DNA from: Paramacrobiotus richtersi | Taxonomy: Eukaryota; Tardigrada; Eutardigrada; Parachela; Macrobiotidae | Reading direction: 5' to 3' | Assembly: GCA_034698045.1 (NCBI GenBank) | Contig: JAQGAU010000754.1 | Location: 1 to 24,270, forward strand | DNA: 24,270 nucleotides | Shown here: positions 1 through 9,171 of the stretch, in pieces | Layout: each line of letters starts with the position of its first letter | Numbering within the stretch: position 1 is the first letter of the stretch | Translations under genes and position numbers: made by a program | The notes under the pieces: model-generated | The model's input: only the letters and a program-made list of their open reading frames with translations | Database searches by the model: none | What the model was told of the DNA's origin: nothing

Positions 1-80
1 GAACTACTGGTGTCGCAGAAATTCTTTAGAAACAAAAAGATAATCTTGCTCCGAAAAAGCGGATCGACCTGCAGGTTAAT

Positions 81-837
81 TTACTCACGGTTAATCGTGC
101 GGTGCGCAACAGTAGTTTCGTCAAGATCGCTGATCATGATACTGGTCAAAGAACGCGGGCAAGCTATCGCAGCAGGGACGAAAGGATTCGTCGTAGCTGT
201 CGTCTGTGTAGTCGTGGTGGTGGCTGTCGACGTACGTGTAGTACTAGTAATGGTCGTTGTAGTACTAATAGTTCTCAGTGTAGTACTAGTGGTGCTCGTT
301 GTCGGAGCTGCGGTCGTGGTGGATGTCGTGGTTCTTGCAGTTGCCGTGGTCTTGGTGGTTCCCCTGCTTGCAACAAACTGATTCAAAGAACGAGATTCCT
401 TTATCACGGCTTTCACTGTACCTCGTAGTGGTTGCATACGCAAGGCAGCGTGTCTTATCCGCATTGATAAACCCCTGGGCCGCGTCGCAGACACACCGGT
501 TCTCCAGATTGCATTTTGACAGAAGGTCATAACAACGTTTCCCGGGCGAGGCACACGGGCACCCCAAGGGTGCATTGAAAACCGATCCAATACAATGTCG
601 CCGAGAATAGTCCTGGCTAACCGAAATATCGTGACTGCTTCGTATCACTTCCAGGCTAACGAAGTTATTGGCGGAGGGCGTGGAAGTCGTAGGAGCGACG
701 GGTACTGGTGCGTTCAGGTTGAGCCAACTGATGAACCTGAACTGACCCAACGGGAGAGGGGGAAGGAATATGCCTTGCTCCCAAGTTAATGGCAGAGCAA
801 GAAAAGCGGCTGCAGTTACCGCGATAATTAGATGCAT
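81..837 (-). CDS. Secreted EB-like Cys-rich / Thr-rich mucin-like protein, 2 exons, may be 3'-partial
   Basis: The start is the ATG at 837-835; a TTG just upstream is not needed. Residues 1 to about 20 (MHLIIAVTAAAFLALPLTW) form a signal peptide. Then comes a Pro/Ser linker and an eight-cysteine module (spacing C-x10-C-x-C-x6-C-x6-C-x5-C-x-C-x13-C) resembling invertebrate EB/EGF-like modules. Exon 1 (837-422) ends in phase 2 at a GTACAG donor. Exon 2 starts at 366 or 363 and reads in frame into a tract of about 60 residues that is mostly Thr, typical of O-glycosylated mucin domains. Without a splice, the first frame loses the Thr tract, so the 55/58-nt intron is well supported. The frame reaches TAA at 83-81, giving about 233 residues. 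That stop overlaps a perfect GTGAGTAA donor (88-81), so a further exon to the left is possible. Likely extracellular (cuticle, gut or matrix); the exact role is unknown. Confidence 0.62.
238..300. repeat. 21-bp tandem repeat, 3 copies, inside the Thr-rich exon
   Basis: Three successive 21-bp units (238-258, 259-279, 280-300) each start GTAGTACTA on the plus strand. They encode seven-residue Thr-rich units on the minus strand. The unit length is a multiple of three, so copy-number change would keep frame. Confidence 0.85.
364..421 (-). other. Short intron with tandem NAGNAG acceptor
   Basis: The intron of the mucin-like gene starts GTACAG at 421. It ends at either of two adjacent AGs (368-367 or 365-364, reading CAAGCAG), giving 55 or 58 nt. 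Both acceptors keep the reading frame and differ by one Ser. Confidence 0.55.
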
Positions 838-2577
838 CTTCCACAATAAGGAAAAGTTATGATTAAATCAAGCGGATGACATGGCATTCGTTCTTAAAAG
901 TTCGTTGACTAATTTGGCTTTGCTGTAACATTGATAGATTTTGTCGCCGGCTTCTACGTATACGTCTTCGCAAAAAAAGATGATAAAATTCATAAAAAGT
1001 ATGCCTCTCAGCCGCAATGTTAATGGTAAACTGAATGCTTCTTGTAGCGAATAAATGTTACAAATACAACGATAACACATAAACGACATACACGTACGCT
1101 GCCGGCAGCCAAAATTGTGATGTCGCATGCCTGGTTCATAACTTCATTCGGACAGTGTATAATAATAAATGGATGCAACGCGATGATCGGCGCAAGCATC
1201 CGCTTTCCGGTCATATTTTTTTCATACAGCAACCAATAAAAGTCAGTTTGACAAATGTGTGGGGCAGTCAATTATTAATAATTATTATGGATTATGTAAC
1301 GTAGCGGCGCCGTCACCAATACGGGGTGGTAAATCAACTGAGATTTTTTGCAGTGTCATAAAGCAATCTTTAGTAGAATCCGCTCGATTATAATATTCTC
1401 TAGAATATTTCTGATTGTATTGTCGTGAACATTAATTTTGGACGAACGGAAGACTATCGGTTAACCATAAAACCGCAGTATCGAAAACGAAAACGTAGCG
1501 TTTCTGTGACAAGAACTGCAGCTACGCGAAAAGTTTCACGCCATTTTGTCAAAGCGCCGTATGTGCGCGCACCGAAATGTTACGCATCGAGTGGACATGG
1601 ACATGGACAACGTCGTTACATACCGAGTGTCAAGCTTAATTCTTGCCTTTCACAACTTCTTCGACTGCACAGTGACAGTGTTTCTGGTGATCCGCGTACC
1701 TTTTTTTCAGCCTCGCGGTAATGTGAAGAAAAACTCCGGCGATCGTAGTTTACCGATAATGATTTACAAACGAGAATCGATCTCGAGCAAAACGATTTTT
1801 ATTGGTTCGCGTTACACAATATTGAGCAAGACGCAACACATAAAAAACCCCAAAAGAGGTCTTGTAGCTTAAGAAGCAGATGCCAGTAGATGTGGAGAAA
1901 AAGCAGACGATTATCAAAACCAGTGTGATACAAAATCAAGATACGGCTTGCGTTTGTATTTCTCGGTGGACATCTCAGAATTCCACTTTGATCCTCAATC
2001 CAGAATATGATGGCTAGCTCTTGCACTCACGTGAGCGACTAACAGTTTCACTTATTCGGTCGATTACTGTATTGTATTTTTTGTATGATTCTCGCTGATT
2101 AGCGAACAATGTCGAAATGTGCCGTCCGTCTGCAGTGCAGTAAAGAGTGGTTACCAAATACCGAACTAGGAAGTTTTCCTTATTTTTGACATGATGGATG
2201 TATGGAAATGTCAGTTGTGGTCCATACACACCTTAACTGTAGAAAAATGGCGTGCTGGGCATTGAGTGAAGAGTAAATTCTGTAATCAATGCGTCCAGCT
2301 ATGCACCAGCAAATCTGGGCATGTGTTCTTTTTTATACTCCGAATATAACTTAAAACCTTGGTGGGAAACATTGCTCCATAAAATCGATTGACCAATATG
2401 TAGAATGCAGGAGATGTGGAATATGATGTTAGGTAGCCTGACAAGTCGTAATTAAGATCTTTAAGAATGCGAATATTCACAGTTGTCTTGTCACACGTTC
2501 AATGAAATGGGATCAACGGTCAGGGTAATTACAGTCTGGCTTTGTCTTGCATTTGTTGGTGGAACTGCGACGGTCGG
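838..2577. other. Intergenic region between the mucin-like gene and GPCR copy 1
   Basis: It holds the upstream region of the minus-strand mucin-like gene and the 3' flank of GPCR copy 1. The stretch from about 2220 to 2577 is homologous to 6150-6498 downstream of GPCR copy 2 (shared TGCGTCCAG start at 2290/6210). A minus-strand AATAAA (TTTATT on plus, about 1797-1802) could serve GPCR copy 1 but is far from its stop. A 14-bp palindrome AATTATTAATAATT lies near 1270. Short ORFs here (for example 868-1128 minus and 1425-1721 plus) show no domain, signal peptide or good start. Confidence 0.5.
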
Positions 2578-3660
2578 TTATCTGCCCCGGGTAAACAACG
2601 CGAGAACCGCTTTTCGCAGATCGGGTACCGTGATCACAAAGAGTATGGGGTCCAACGCCGGCTGCAGGACAAACAGGACCGTGGTTATGTGAAGCCACAC
2701 AGAATGATGACTGATTTCCACACGAAGGCTCATTAGTGTATATATGACGTTCCCTGGAGTCCAGCAAATGGTCACACTGATAGTCAGCAACGTCAGTACA
2801 GCAAAGGCGTAACCGCTTTCCTTGTTAGTTCGCTGCACACCCGTAGGAGCAGGAGCCGGTAACAAAACAGTATTACCCGGAGCCGGTACCGAAACAACCG
2901 AAACTGGTGCCGTAACAACATTAGACACTGTTGTTGCTTGTGTGCGTAGTGTGGACTGGTGCTGTTCGGATGCCCCGGCATTGTCGTTTTGTCTAGGCTG
3001 AACGGCCCTACGCAATTGACGCTGACGGCGCTTGTACCAGAGGTACGGGTAGGCGGATATAATGATGAAATTCGGCAGTAGGTAAATTACGAATTTTATT
3101 GCTAAATTATATTTGATTATAGGGGCGATGTTTATGAAGCAACCTGTATCTGCAGGCCGCCGAAAATACAGCGCATCCCTTATGGGACCCGGGAGGCACA
3201 TACAGTGGACGTATACCCATGCACAGACGCACTGCATAAAACACATTTTCTTGGTATTGTTATTTCGATAGGAATGCGGAAATGTCACGGCCCAGATGCG
3301 ATTGATTGTAACTAACAAATGGGCATGAATTGTGGTTGGTCCCAGGACATAATTCCCGTACTGGTGTGCCGTGCAGGCGAAGGATCCCAGCCACCACGAC
3401 TGATATAGCGCTTTGATGATTTCGAACGGTGTACCGAGCACATCAAAGCACAAATTCGCGACAAGGACATTCCCCAGGTAGATGTTGAAAGGCTGACGCA
3501 GCTTTTTCTCGATAATCAACAGGAAAAGTACTGTGCCGTTTAGGACAATCACAGCGGGTCCAATAATCACCTGCAGACCGGGCAGGAAGCCCCAGTTCGC
3601 CACGGAAACAGTGCCATTCGCAGAGGCAACCATACTGATGTTGCCTACGGAAGCATCCAT
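2578..3660 (-). CDS. Rhodopsin-class (class A) GPCR, copy 1
   Basis: Single exon, 360 residues. The start is the ATG at 3660-3658, the first in frame after the upstream stop at 3729-3727. Seven membrane segments can be read. TM1 has LNGTVLF (N1.50). TM2 has ANLCFD with N at the 2.50 site. TM3 runs from C3.25 to NRIW, so R3.50 is kept. TM4 has CAWV (W4.50). TM5 has LLPN (P5.50), TM6 CWTP, and TM7 LDPILF in place of NPxxY. N-glycosylation sites NIS and NGT lie at the N terminus. Position 3.32 is Asn rather than Asp, which argues against an amine receptor. Intracellular loop 3 has a Pro/Val/Ala-rich stretch, longer than in copy 2. The ligand is unknown. The gene lies in a tandem duplicated segment with copy 2 (6499-7506), and its 3' end ALFTRGR is the same as copy 2's FALFTRGR. 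Confidence 0.9.
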   Translation of the reverse strand: MDASVGNISMVASANGTVSVANWGFLPGLQVIIGPAVIVLNGTVLFLLIIEKKLRQPFNIYLGNVLVANLCFDVLGTPFEIIKALYQSWWLGSFACTAHQYGNYVLGPTTIHAHLLVTINRIWAVTFPHSYRNNNTKKMCFMQCVCAWVYVHCMCLPGPIRDALYFRRPADTGCFINIAPIIKYNLAIKFVIYLLPNFIIISAYPYLWYKRRQRQLRRAVQPRQNDNAGASEQHQSTLRTQATTVSNVVTAPVSVVSVPAPGNTVLLPAPAPTGVQRTNKESGYAFAVLTLLTISVTICWTPGNVIYTLMSLRVEISHHSVWLHITTVLFVLQPALDPILFVITVPDLRKAVLALFTRGR

Positions 3661-3901
3661 GCCGGTTATAGTAGCGTTCGCTAAAATGGTCACTTGATGG
3701 GAAATGTGAAAGTGGGTTCTCGAAGGCTATCGGACAACTGATCTGAATGTCTGTTAAAGCTTTCTTGGGTTAACCAAAAATTTGTGAAAATGATTTCAAA
3801 CGCCTTAGCCTTTAAGCATCGCTAATATGAAAGTATGACGGCTATATTAGTAAGTGGCAAGATGTGGAATATTGATGACATTCTCGTTTTACGGAAGTTT
3901 G

Positions 3902-3921
3902 ATCAAGTAACCCGTACGAGT
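3902..3921 (-). promoter_or_regulatory. Conserved 20-bp upstream block, GPCR copy 1
   Basis: These 20 bases (ATCAAGTAACCCGTACGAGT on plus) are identical at 7767-7786, about 250 bp upstream of each GPCR start, within flanks that have otherwise diverged. It is a candidate promoter or 5' UTR element. I did not find it near the third, dead copy. Confidence 0.4.
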
Positions 3922-4084
3922 AGGTATGGTTTAATTAAACACCTGCTATTGTGTTTCTTCTGTCTTACATCTGTTGCTGCGTCCATTTGATTTGTGTTAA
4001 CGACTCAGTTCGCAATTTTTCGATCCACAGAAAGATACAATGACAAGCAAATTTCGATCTTAATCTGTGTGCGTTATTCCACAT

Positions 4085-4137
4085 GCTCTGGTTGCCCTTT
4101 TGACCAGTTGCACAAACATTCCAATTATCCTGTTGAA
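4085..4137 (-). promoter_or_regulatory. Upstream block shared by all three GPCR copies (copy 1)
   Basis: GGTTGCCCTTTTG, a short spacer, then CATTCCAATTATC. The same block occurs at 7971-8024 (copy 2) and, more diverged, at 23003-23060 (pseudogene). It lies about 430-480 bp upstream of the ATG here. It may be an enhancer, a 5' exon or a small ORF. Confidence 0.45.
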
Positions 4138-4290
4138 CATGGTTTGCACGTAATTAAACCTTCATCTACAAATATTATTGCATATTTATGGATTGTCAGT
4201 AACCCAAGACTCTTTATTTCCCAGCAGTGAAGACAAAATCAGCCATGAATAGCGAACAACTGCATTATTCCCGAGCTAACGAAGCGGATA

Positions 4291-6149
4291 TGGAATTTCC
4301 AGTCAGTGAACCGAGACATCTCGACGCATCTCGTGTTCCTTCTTGATTTTTGTTTTTACAGCAGAACCGATTCGCTTCCAAGTTCCATTGCTGAAACCCG
4401 CGGCGAAGCACTAATGCCGAAAGAACCGGAAGTGTGCAGCGTTGATTGTAGTCCAAAAATAATTCCATCCTCAACGAAATCGGCAGAGCGGTAGTTTCCT
4501 CCGCGCAAGGCGAACTCGTTTCGCATGCCCGATGATTATAATCAGACGAGAAGGACGAGACGAGAACACTACATTACAGTGCGGTACTGGCGATTGTCAG
4601 CACTTTATAAAAATCAGCCGGAACGGCGGAACCTGTAATCTGTGTGAGTAAGAAACGTTTTGCCACCCTCACGATTTCTTGCTACATGCTTATAAATTCT
4701 GATCCAAGATAGTCGTCTTTATATTTGATTTAGTTTGAGAAACCGAGTCTTATTTTGGTCCACACAAAAGTATATATCTATGGACACAACGGTATCGAGG
4801 TCGCGTTTGTGTTCTTCGCCTGCATTAAAGCTTTAATATCGCGTGGACCAGACAAAAGCGATTCGCAAGATGGCTAGAATGGGTATTGGTCGCTCTATCA
4901 CAGATCCGTTAATCGGACACAAGCCGTTGTTATAAATGTCATCTAAAAATTTAAAAAGGTCACAAGCGAGGATCCACAGGGATCTGTTCTAGGTTTCTTT
5001 ATAGCTATGTGTTTTATGCACGATATATGTGGGTTGTAATTCAAAACGCCAGTGAGTTGCTTGCTTTTGCTGGTGCAAACTAATCTTCAGCACAGGAGAT
5101 GCGGCGCTTTTCCAGATATGTATCAATTCGCTCTCTTATAATGCCGCTATGAATCAGCCGTTTTGCAATCCCAAGAAGTCCGTCCATGTAAGAATCAGCA
5201 GAACGAAGTCTTGTTTACGGAGAGTATACACACAATCAGGGCTGAGTATATTGTGACTGTTGATAATACATTATGACTGTCTCGGTAGGTATAACGACCG
5301 ACGTTTAACTTAAAGAATTCCTACGCAAAACCTGTCTGTTAGTAGAGGTTACGGTATTAAAACGCCTAGTTCCCGACACAGGACAGCTCCACAAGATTAC
5401 ATCACGCACGTGTGATGCCAATTTTTCGTTTTCGACTGCATGCACCGCAGCAGTGTTGCGTTCGTGTAACAATAACATGTCCGCTGATTTACTGGAAAAA
5501 TATCAACCAAGATTTCTGAAAACGCTGTGTACCGGCCACATAACACCCAGCAGCATCCAGAGCCGCTGAATATGCTGTGCTTTGATTCGTTGTTTTTATG
5601 TCGCATAAAGCACTGATTTTCACACTGTTAACTACGGAGAATTATTTTTATAAATTCGAAAGTTTGATGCTGTCTCATCCGTTTCAGGTGATATCCGCCA
5701 AAACTGTAATGGAGCATCCGTATCCCGTAGAGGTCACTGGAAGCAGTGAACGGAACTCATGTAATTAGCGCCTGCACGTTTGAATTCTGATGGGAAAACT
5801 GGGACCGAAATATCGATCCCGGAATAATTATGCATACTGTAAGGACTTGCCAGGTAAGTTGCTTGTATCGCACACACCGAAAATATTTGGAATGTTTAGG
5901 TGGTTATAATTTTTTCGATTTTCAACAAATTGTGCCCAGCGCGGGTCAGAACGCGACAAATATTCCGCTTTTTTTGACGATTTTCTAAAGGAAGAGTTTT
6001 ATTGAGATTAAAGACCGCAAACCTAAGTCTGTTTGAACTGGGGCGATACGATGTGATTGTGAAAGGTTAGAAGGCATAGGACGGATCACCGTTGCGGTCA
6101 TTTCACTTGACCTTTATGGATTAAGTTGAGGTGGCACCACACGCGTTGG
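4291..6149. other. Spacer between the two duplicated GPCR units
   Basis: No convincing protein gene. Seen on plus: a TATA-like TATAAAAA at 4606-4613 followed by a GTGAGTAAG donor at 4644, and a segment 5688-5853 bounded by a TTTCAG acceptor and a CAG/GTAAGT donor. All three frames of that segment contain stops, so if transcribed it is noncoding or UTR. A minus-strand AATAAA (plus TTTATT, about 5997) lies about 500 bp past the stop of GPCR copy 2 and could end its transcript. Short ORFs here (4265-4494, 5397-5606) have no features. Confidence 0.4.
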
Positions 6150-6498
6150 TTTACACTGAGATGAACCAACATACACGTGTTCTAAGTGAAAAGTGGACTA
6201 GCGTATCAAATGCGTCCAGGTAGTCAGTTATCAGTAAATCTACTGTGTTCTTCTTTATATATTTGTCCGAAAATAAACTGGAATCTTTGGGGCAACGCTG
6301 TTCCAGAATATTTGGTAAACTAATATGTGTGCAGAATCAATGGAACCCGAACTAGCCGCAATTAATATCTTTCCGTAAGGGAACAACCAACAATTTTCTG
6401 AATATTCCTTGTCGCGCCTACATGCAGCGAGCTGCCATCTTGATGGTGACAGTTTGGCTTTGTCCTGCAACTGTTAAAACAGACAGCACAGATCGTCA

Positions 6499-7506
6499 CT
6501 ATCTCCCGCGGGTAAACAACGCGAAAACCGCTTTCCGCAGATCGGGTACCGTGACCACAAACAGGATGGGATCCAGCGCGGGTTGCAGGATAAATAAGAC
6601 CGTGGTTACCTGGACCCACACAGAATCCCGACTAATCGCCATTAGACCACTCATTAACGCATATGTGACGTTCCCCGGTGTCCAGCAGATGGTAACACTG
6701 ATAGTGAGCAAAGTTAGTACAGCAAAAGCGTAATCGCTTTCCTTGTTAGTTCGCTGCACACCCGTAGACGCCGGAGTTGGTGCCGTAACAACATTAGACA
6801 CCATTGCTACTTCTGTGCGTAGTTTGGATTGGAGTTGCCCGGATGCACCGGCATGGTCGTTTTGCCTAGGATGAACGGCACTACCCAAGCGACGCCGACG
6901 GCGCTTGAACCAGAGGTACGGGTAGGCTGATATAATAATAAGATTTGGCAGTAAGTAAATCACGAATTTTATTGCTAAATTATATTCGATTATTTTGGCG
7001 ACGTCGATGAAGCAAGGTGCATCTGGAGACCGCCGGTAATAATGCGCATTCAATATGACACCCGGCAGGCACACACAGTGGACGTAAATCCATGCACAAA
7101 CGCACTGCATAAAACACATTTTGTTGGTAGTATTATTTCGATAGGAATGCGGAAATGTCACGGCCCAGATGCGATTGATTGTAACTAACAAATGGGAATT
7201 AATTGTGGTTGGTCCCAGGACGTAATGCCCGTACTGGTGTGCCGTGCAGGCGATGGATCCCAGCCACCACGAGTGATATAGCGCTTTGATGATTTCGAAG
7301 GGTGTCCCGAGCACATCAAAGCACAAATTCGCGACAAGAACATTGCCTAGATAGATGTTAAAAGGCTGGCGTAGCTTTTTTTGGATAATAAACAGGAAAA
7401 GGAGCGTGCCGTTCAGGATAATTACAGAGGGTCCAATAATCACTTGCAAACTGGGCAGAATGCCCCAGTGCACCACGGAAGCCGTGCTGTTTGCTGCGAT
7501 AACCAT
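6499..7506 (-). CDS. Rhodopsin-class (class A) GPCR, copy 2
   Basis: Single exon. The frame is open from a stop at 7614-7612, but the first ATG is at 7506-7504, giving 335 residues. The region aligned to copy 1's start reads Lys-Gly-Pro, so copy 1's ATG is not conserved. A non-ATG start at 7611 or an upstream exon would add up to 35 residues including an NIS glycosylation site. The core is as in copy 1: LNGTLLF, ANLCFD, C3.25 through NRIW, W4.50, LLPN, CWTP and LDPILF, ending FALFTRGR. Loop 3 is shorter (no Pro/Val repeat). Most changes from copy 1 lie in the N terminus, the second extracellular loop and loop 3, while membrane segments are nearly the same; this fits two working receptors with divergent ligand or coupling surfaces. 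Confidence 0.87.
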   Translation of the reverse strand: MVIAANSTASVVHWGILPSLQVIIGPSVIILNGTLLFLFIIQKKLRQPFNIYLGNVLVANLCFDVLGTPFEIIKALYHSWWLGSIACTAHQYGHYVLGPTTINSHLLVTINRIWAVTFPHSYRNNTTNKMCFMQCVCAWIYVHCVCLPGVILNAHYYRRSPDAPCFIDVAKIIEYNLAIKFVIYLLPNLIIISAYPYLWFKRRRRRLGSAVHPRQNDHAGASGQLQSKLRTEVAMVSNVVTAPTPASTGVQRTNKESDYAFAVLTLLTISVTICWTPGNVTYALMSGLMAISRDSVWVQVTTVLFILQPALDPILFVVTVPDLRKAVFALFTRGR

Positions 7507-7696
7507 ACTAATATTGTCTGTGGGTCCTTTACTGGGGAATGTGAAGGACGGCGCTGAAAAGCTATTGGGAAAAATGGTGTTAAGGTCTAGTAGAACACTT
7601 TCTTGGTTCAACTAGCAATTAATGTACCGAAATGAATCAGACGATATCAAAATTAATGTAAGCGTATACCTCCATCATTGCGAGCATGAAAATCTA

Positions 7697-7757
7697 TTAT
7701 ATAGCGGCTGTGTTAATTCAGAACAAGATACGAAAAATCGGTAACACTCTATTTATA
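7697..7757 (-). promoter_or_regulatory. Candidate TATA boxes for GPCR copy 2
   Basis: On the minus strand, TATAAATAG lies at 7757-7749 and TATATAA at 7703-7697, about 250 and 190 bp before the ATG. The first is the better match. The aligned site in copy 1 reads GTAAAAC, so the box is not kept there and the two copies may differ in promoter strength. Confidence 0.3.
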
Positions 7758-7766
7758 CAGCAGTTA

Positions 7767-7786
7767 ATCAAGTAACCCGTACGAGT
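7767..7786 (-). promoter_or_regulatory. Conserved 20-bp upstream block, GPCR copy 2
   Basis: Identical to 3902-3921 and at the same relative place upstream of copy 2, just beyond the candidate TATA box. Confidence 0.4.
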
Positions 7787-7970
7787 CGGTGTTATTTAAC
7801 TAAACAGCTGCTATTGTATTTCTTCAGACGCAGATCCGTTGTTGTTGCAGCGCCCTTTTGCTTGTGTTACCGACTGAGTCCCCAATCAACCATAATTAAT
7901 AAGATTCACAGAAATCTCCCATTACATGTACGAGCCAATCTTTATCTGGGATTATGTCTCATAATCCATG

Positions 7971-8024
7971 TGTTCGGTTGCCCTTTTGGTCGATTGAGCA
8001 GGCATTCCAATTATCTCCTTGATT
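7971..8024 (-). promoter_or_regulatory. Upstream block shared by all three GPCR copies (copy 2)
   Basis: Contains GGTTGCCCTTTTG and GCATTCCAATTATC, matching 4085-4137 and 23003-23060. The hairpin at 8021-8068 begins at its far edge. Confidence 0.45.
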
Positions 8025-8068
8025 ACTGTTCGTCCGTAACTCCGTCCGTTACGGACGAACTAGTAATC
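8021..8068. repeat. Inverted repeat: 20-bp stem, 7-nt loop
   Basis: Left arm 8021-8040 (GATTACTGTTCGTCCGTAAC), loop 8041-8047, right arm 8048-8068. The right arm is the exact reverse complement of the left except for one extra base. The left arm lines up with sequence in the other GPCR flanks; the right arm does not, so it looks like a snap-back templated insertion. Confidence 0.9.
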
Positions 8069-8967
8069 AGTAATTAGATCTCATTCTGCGAACAAAACTT
8101 AGTTTGGGAAAATCAAATAAACCTCAACTTCTCATGATTTGCGAGCAGTGGAAGCGAAATAAGTCAATAATAACAAACAACTGAAACGTAAATGAAGTGG
8201 ATGACGAAACCAACGCTGCAAACTTCTTTCGATATTAATACTTCTCCCGGTTTTCTACGCTGGAAGTGAGTTCTTCCTGGAAAACAGGAACGGCATCCGA
8301 CAAAAACAAAGAGCAAAAAGGAGAATTATGATCTGGCAATAAGGGTATCACGCTAGAGATACAGCACGACTGCTGTATCTGTAATTATGGCTATTTTTTT
8401 ACAATTTTTATCGTTTTTATTTTCACAAGTACAAGTGTATACACATATACGCTAGATCTACAGCATAAAAACATCATCAAAACCAACAGAATTGCTATCG
8501 GTACCACTTTGGGACTTACCGGTATCTTTGATCCATATGAGTCACAAAAGGTTCTGCGACTCGAATCTTGCTTGATTCTTACTTATTTTGTACCTGATTC
8601 TTACTTGTTTTTCTGACACTATGGCGCGAACATCTCGTGACTGACGCGATAACCTGTACAGAACCCAAAATTAAAGAAAGAAAGAAACGCACAACCGGAA
8701 ATTGCATTCATCAATCGGGCAAGCTGTCAACGGACTTACTTCCGCCGGAGGAAGTATCACCAACTCACAGCAATTACCATAACAAGCACTGCCTCTGTTA
8801 ACAATATACGTACCAATTCATCCATGATTATGGACCAGAGACGGAAAATCTGCGAGACACAAAAAAATGATTAATGAAGACATTACAAAATCGTTTCCAC
8901 ATACGCGCCTACATAACGTACATCAATAGGCGCCATAATGTACAGTACATAGGACAAGCGGCTTCCG

Positions 8968-9171
8968 CTATCTCCTAACGCAGTTGCTCTTTTGCAGCAG
9001 CTCACTCGGGCACGCAACTTCAGAGAACGACATAGTGGGATTATCGGCATTCTGGAACCAGTCGAATCTCCATCGGCATCCACCTTGAAGCGGTGCGTTG
9101 CAATTACAATGGTAATTGTAGTTAATGCCTGATGGAGAAGTTTCTGTGCCACCGACCCACATTCCAGACAA
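8968..9171 (-). CDS. Doubtful small Cys-bearing ORF (possible exon)
   Basis: An open frame of 67 codons with an ATG at its start contains HCNCN and a CPSELLQKSNC end (five Cys plus two Trp). It has no signal peptide. A second frame on the same strand (8883-9152) is open over the same bases, so chance is likely. CAG acceptor-like sites inside it would allow it to be a 3' exon. I do not recognise it. Confidence 0.15.
   Translation of the reverse strand: MSGMWVGGTETSPSGINYNYHCNCNAPLQGGCRWRFDWFQNADNPTMSFSEVACPSELLQKSNCVRR

Larger units (their letters stand above)
2220..4290 (-). repeat. Tandem segmental duplication, unit 1 (contains GPCR copy 1)
   Basis: The segment aligns with 6150-8215: 3' flank, gene, 5' flank and upstream blocks are in the same order. 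Clear matches outside the gene include CCCGTACGAGT (3911/7776), TGCTATTGT (about 3943/7809), GGTTGCCCTTTTG (about 4090/7976) and AACAACTG (about 4255/8175). Edges are approximate because similarity fades gradually. Confidence 0.75.
6150..8215 (-). repeat. Tandem segmental duplication, unit 2 (contains GPCR copy 2)
   Basis: Homologous to 2220-4290 in the same orientation, offset about 3.9 kb. It carries one extra insertion, a snap-back hairpin near 8041-8070, absent from unit 1. Confidence 0.75.

Noticed and set aside
10-590. Plus-strand ORFs (10-381, 102-428, 299-532) rich in Val or Arg/Cys
   Set aside because: They are mirror readings of the Thr-rich and EB-like exons on the minus strand.
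1425-1721. Basic 98-codon ORF on plus
   Set aside because: It begins at a GTG, has no domain, and overlaps another open frame.
3661-3693. GTG start for GPCR copy 1 at 3693
   Set aside because: An ATG at 3660 in the same frame precedes the glycosylation sites and is far more likely.
7507-7611. Extended N terminus of GPCR copy 2 from a TTG at 7611
   Set aside because: There is no ATG between the stop at 7612 and 7506. TTG starts are rare in animals, so I used the ATG at 7506 and noted the alternative.
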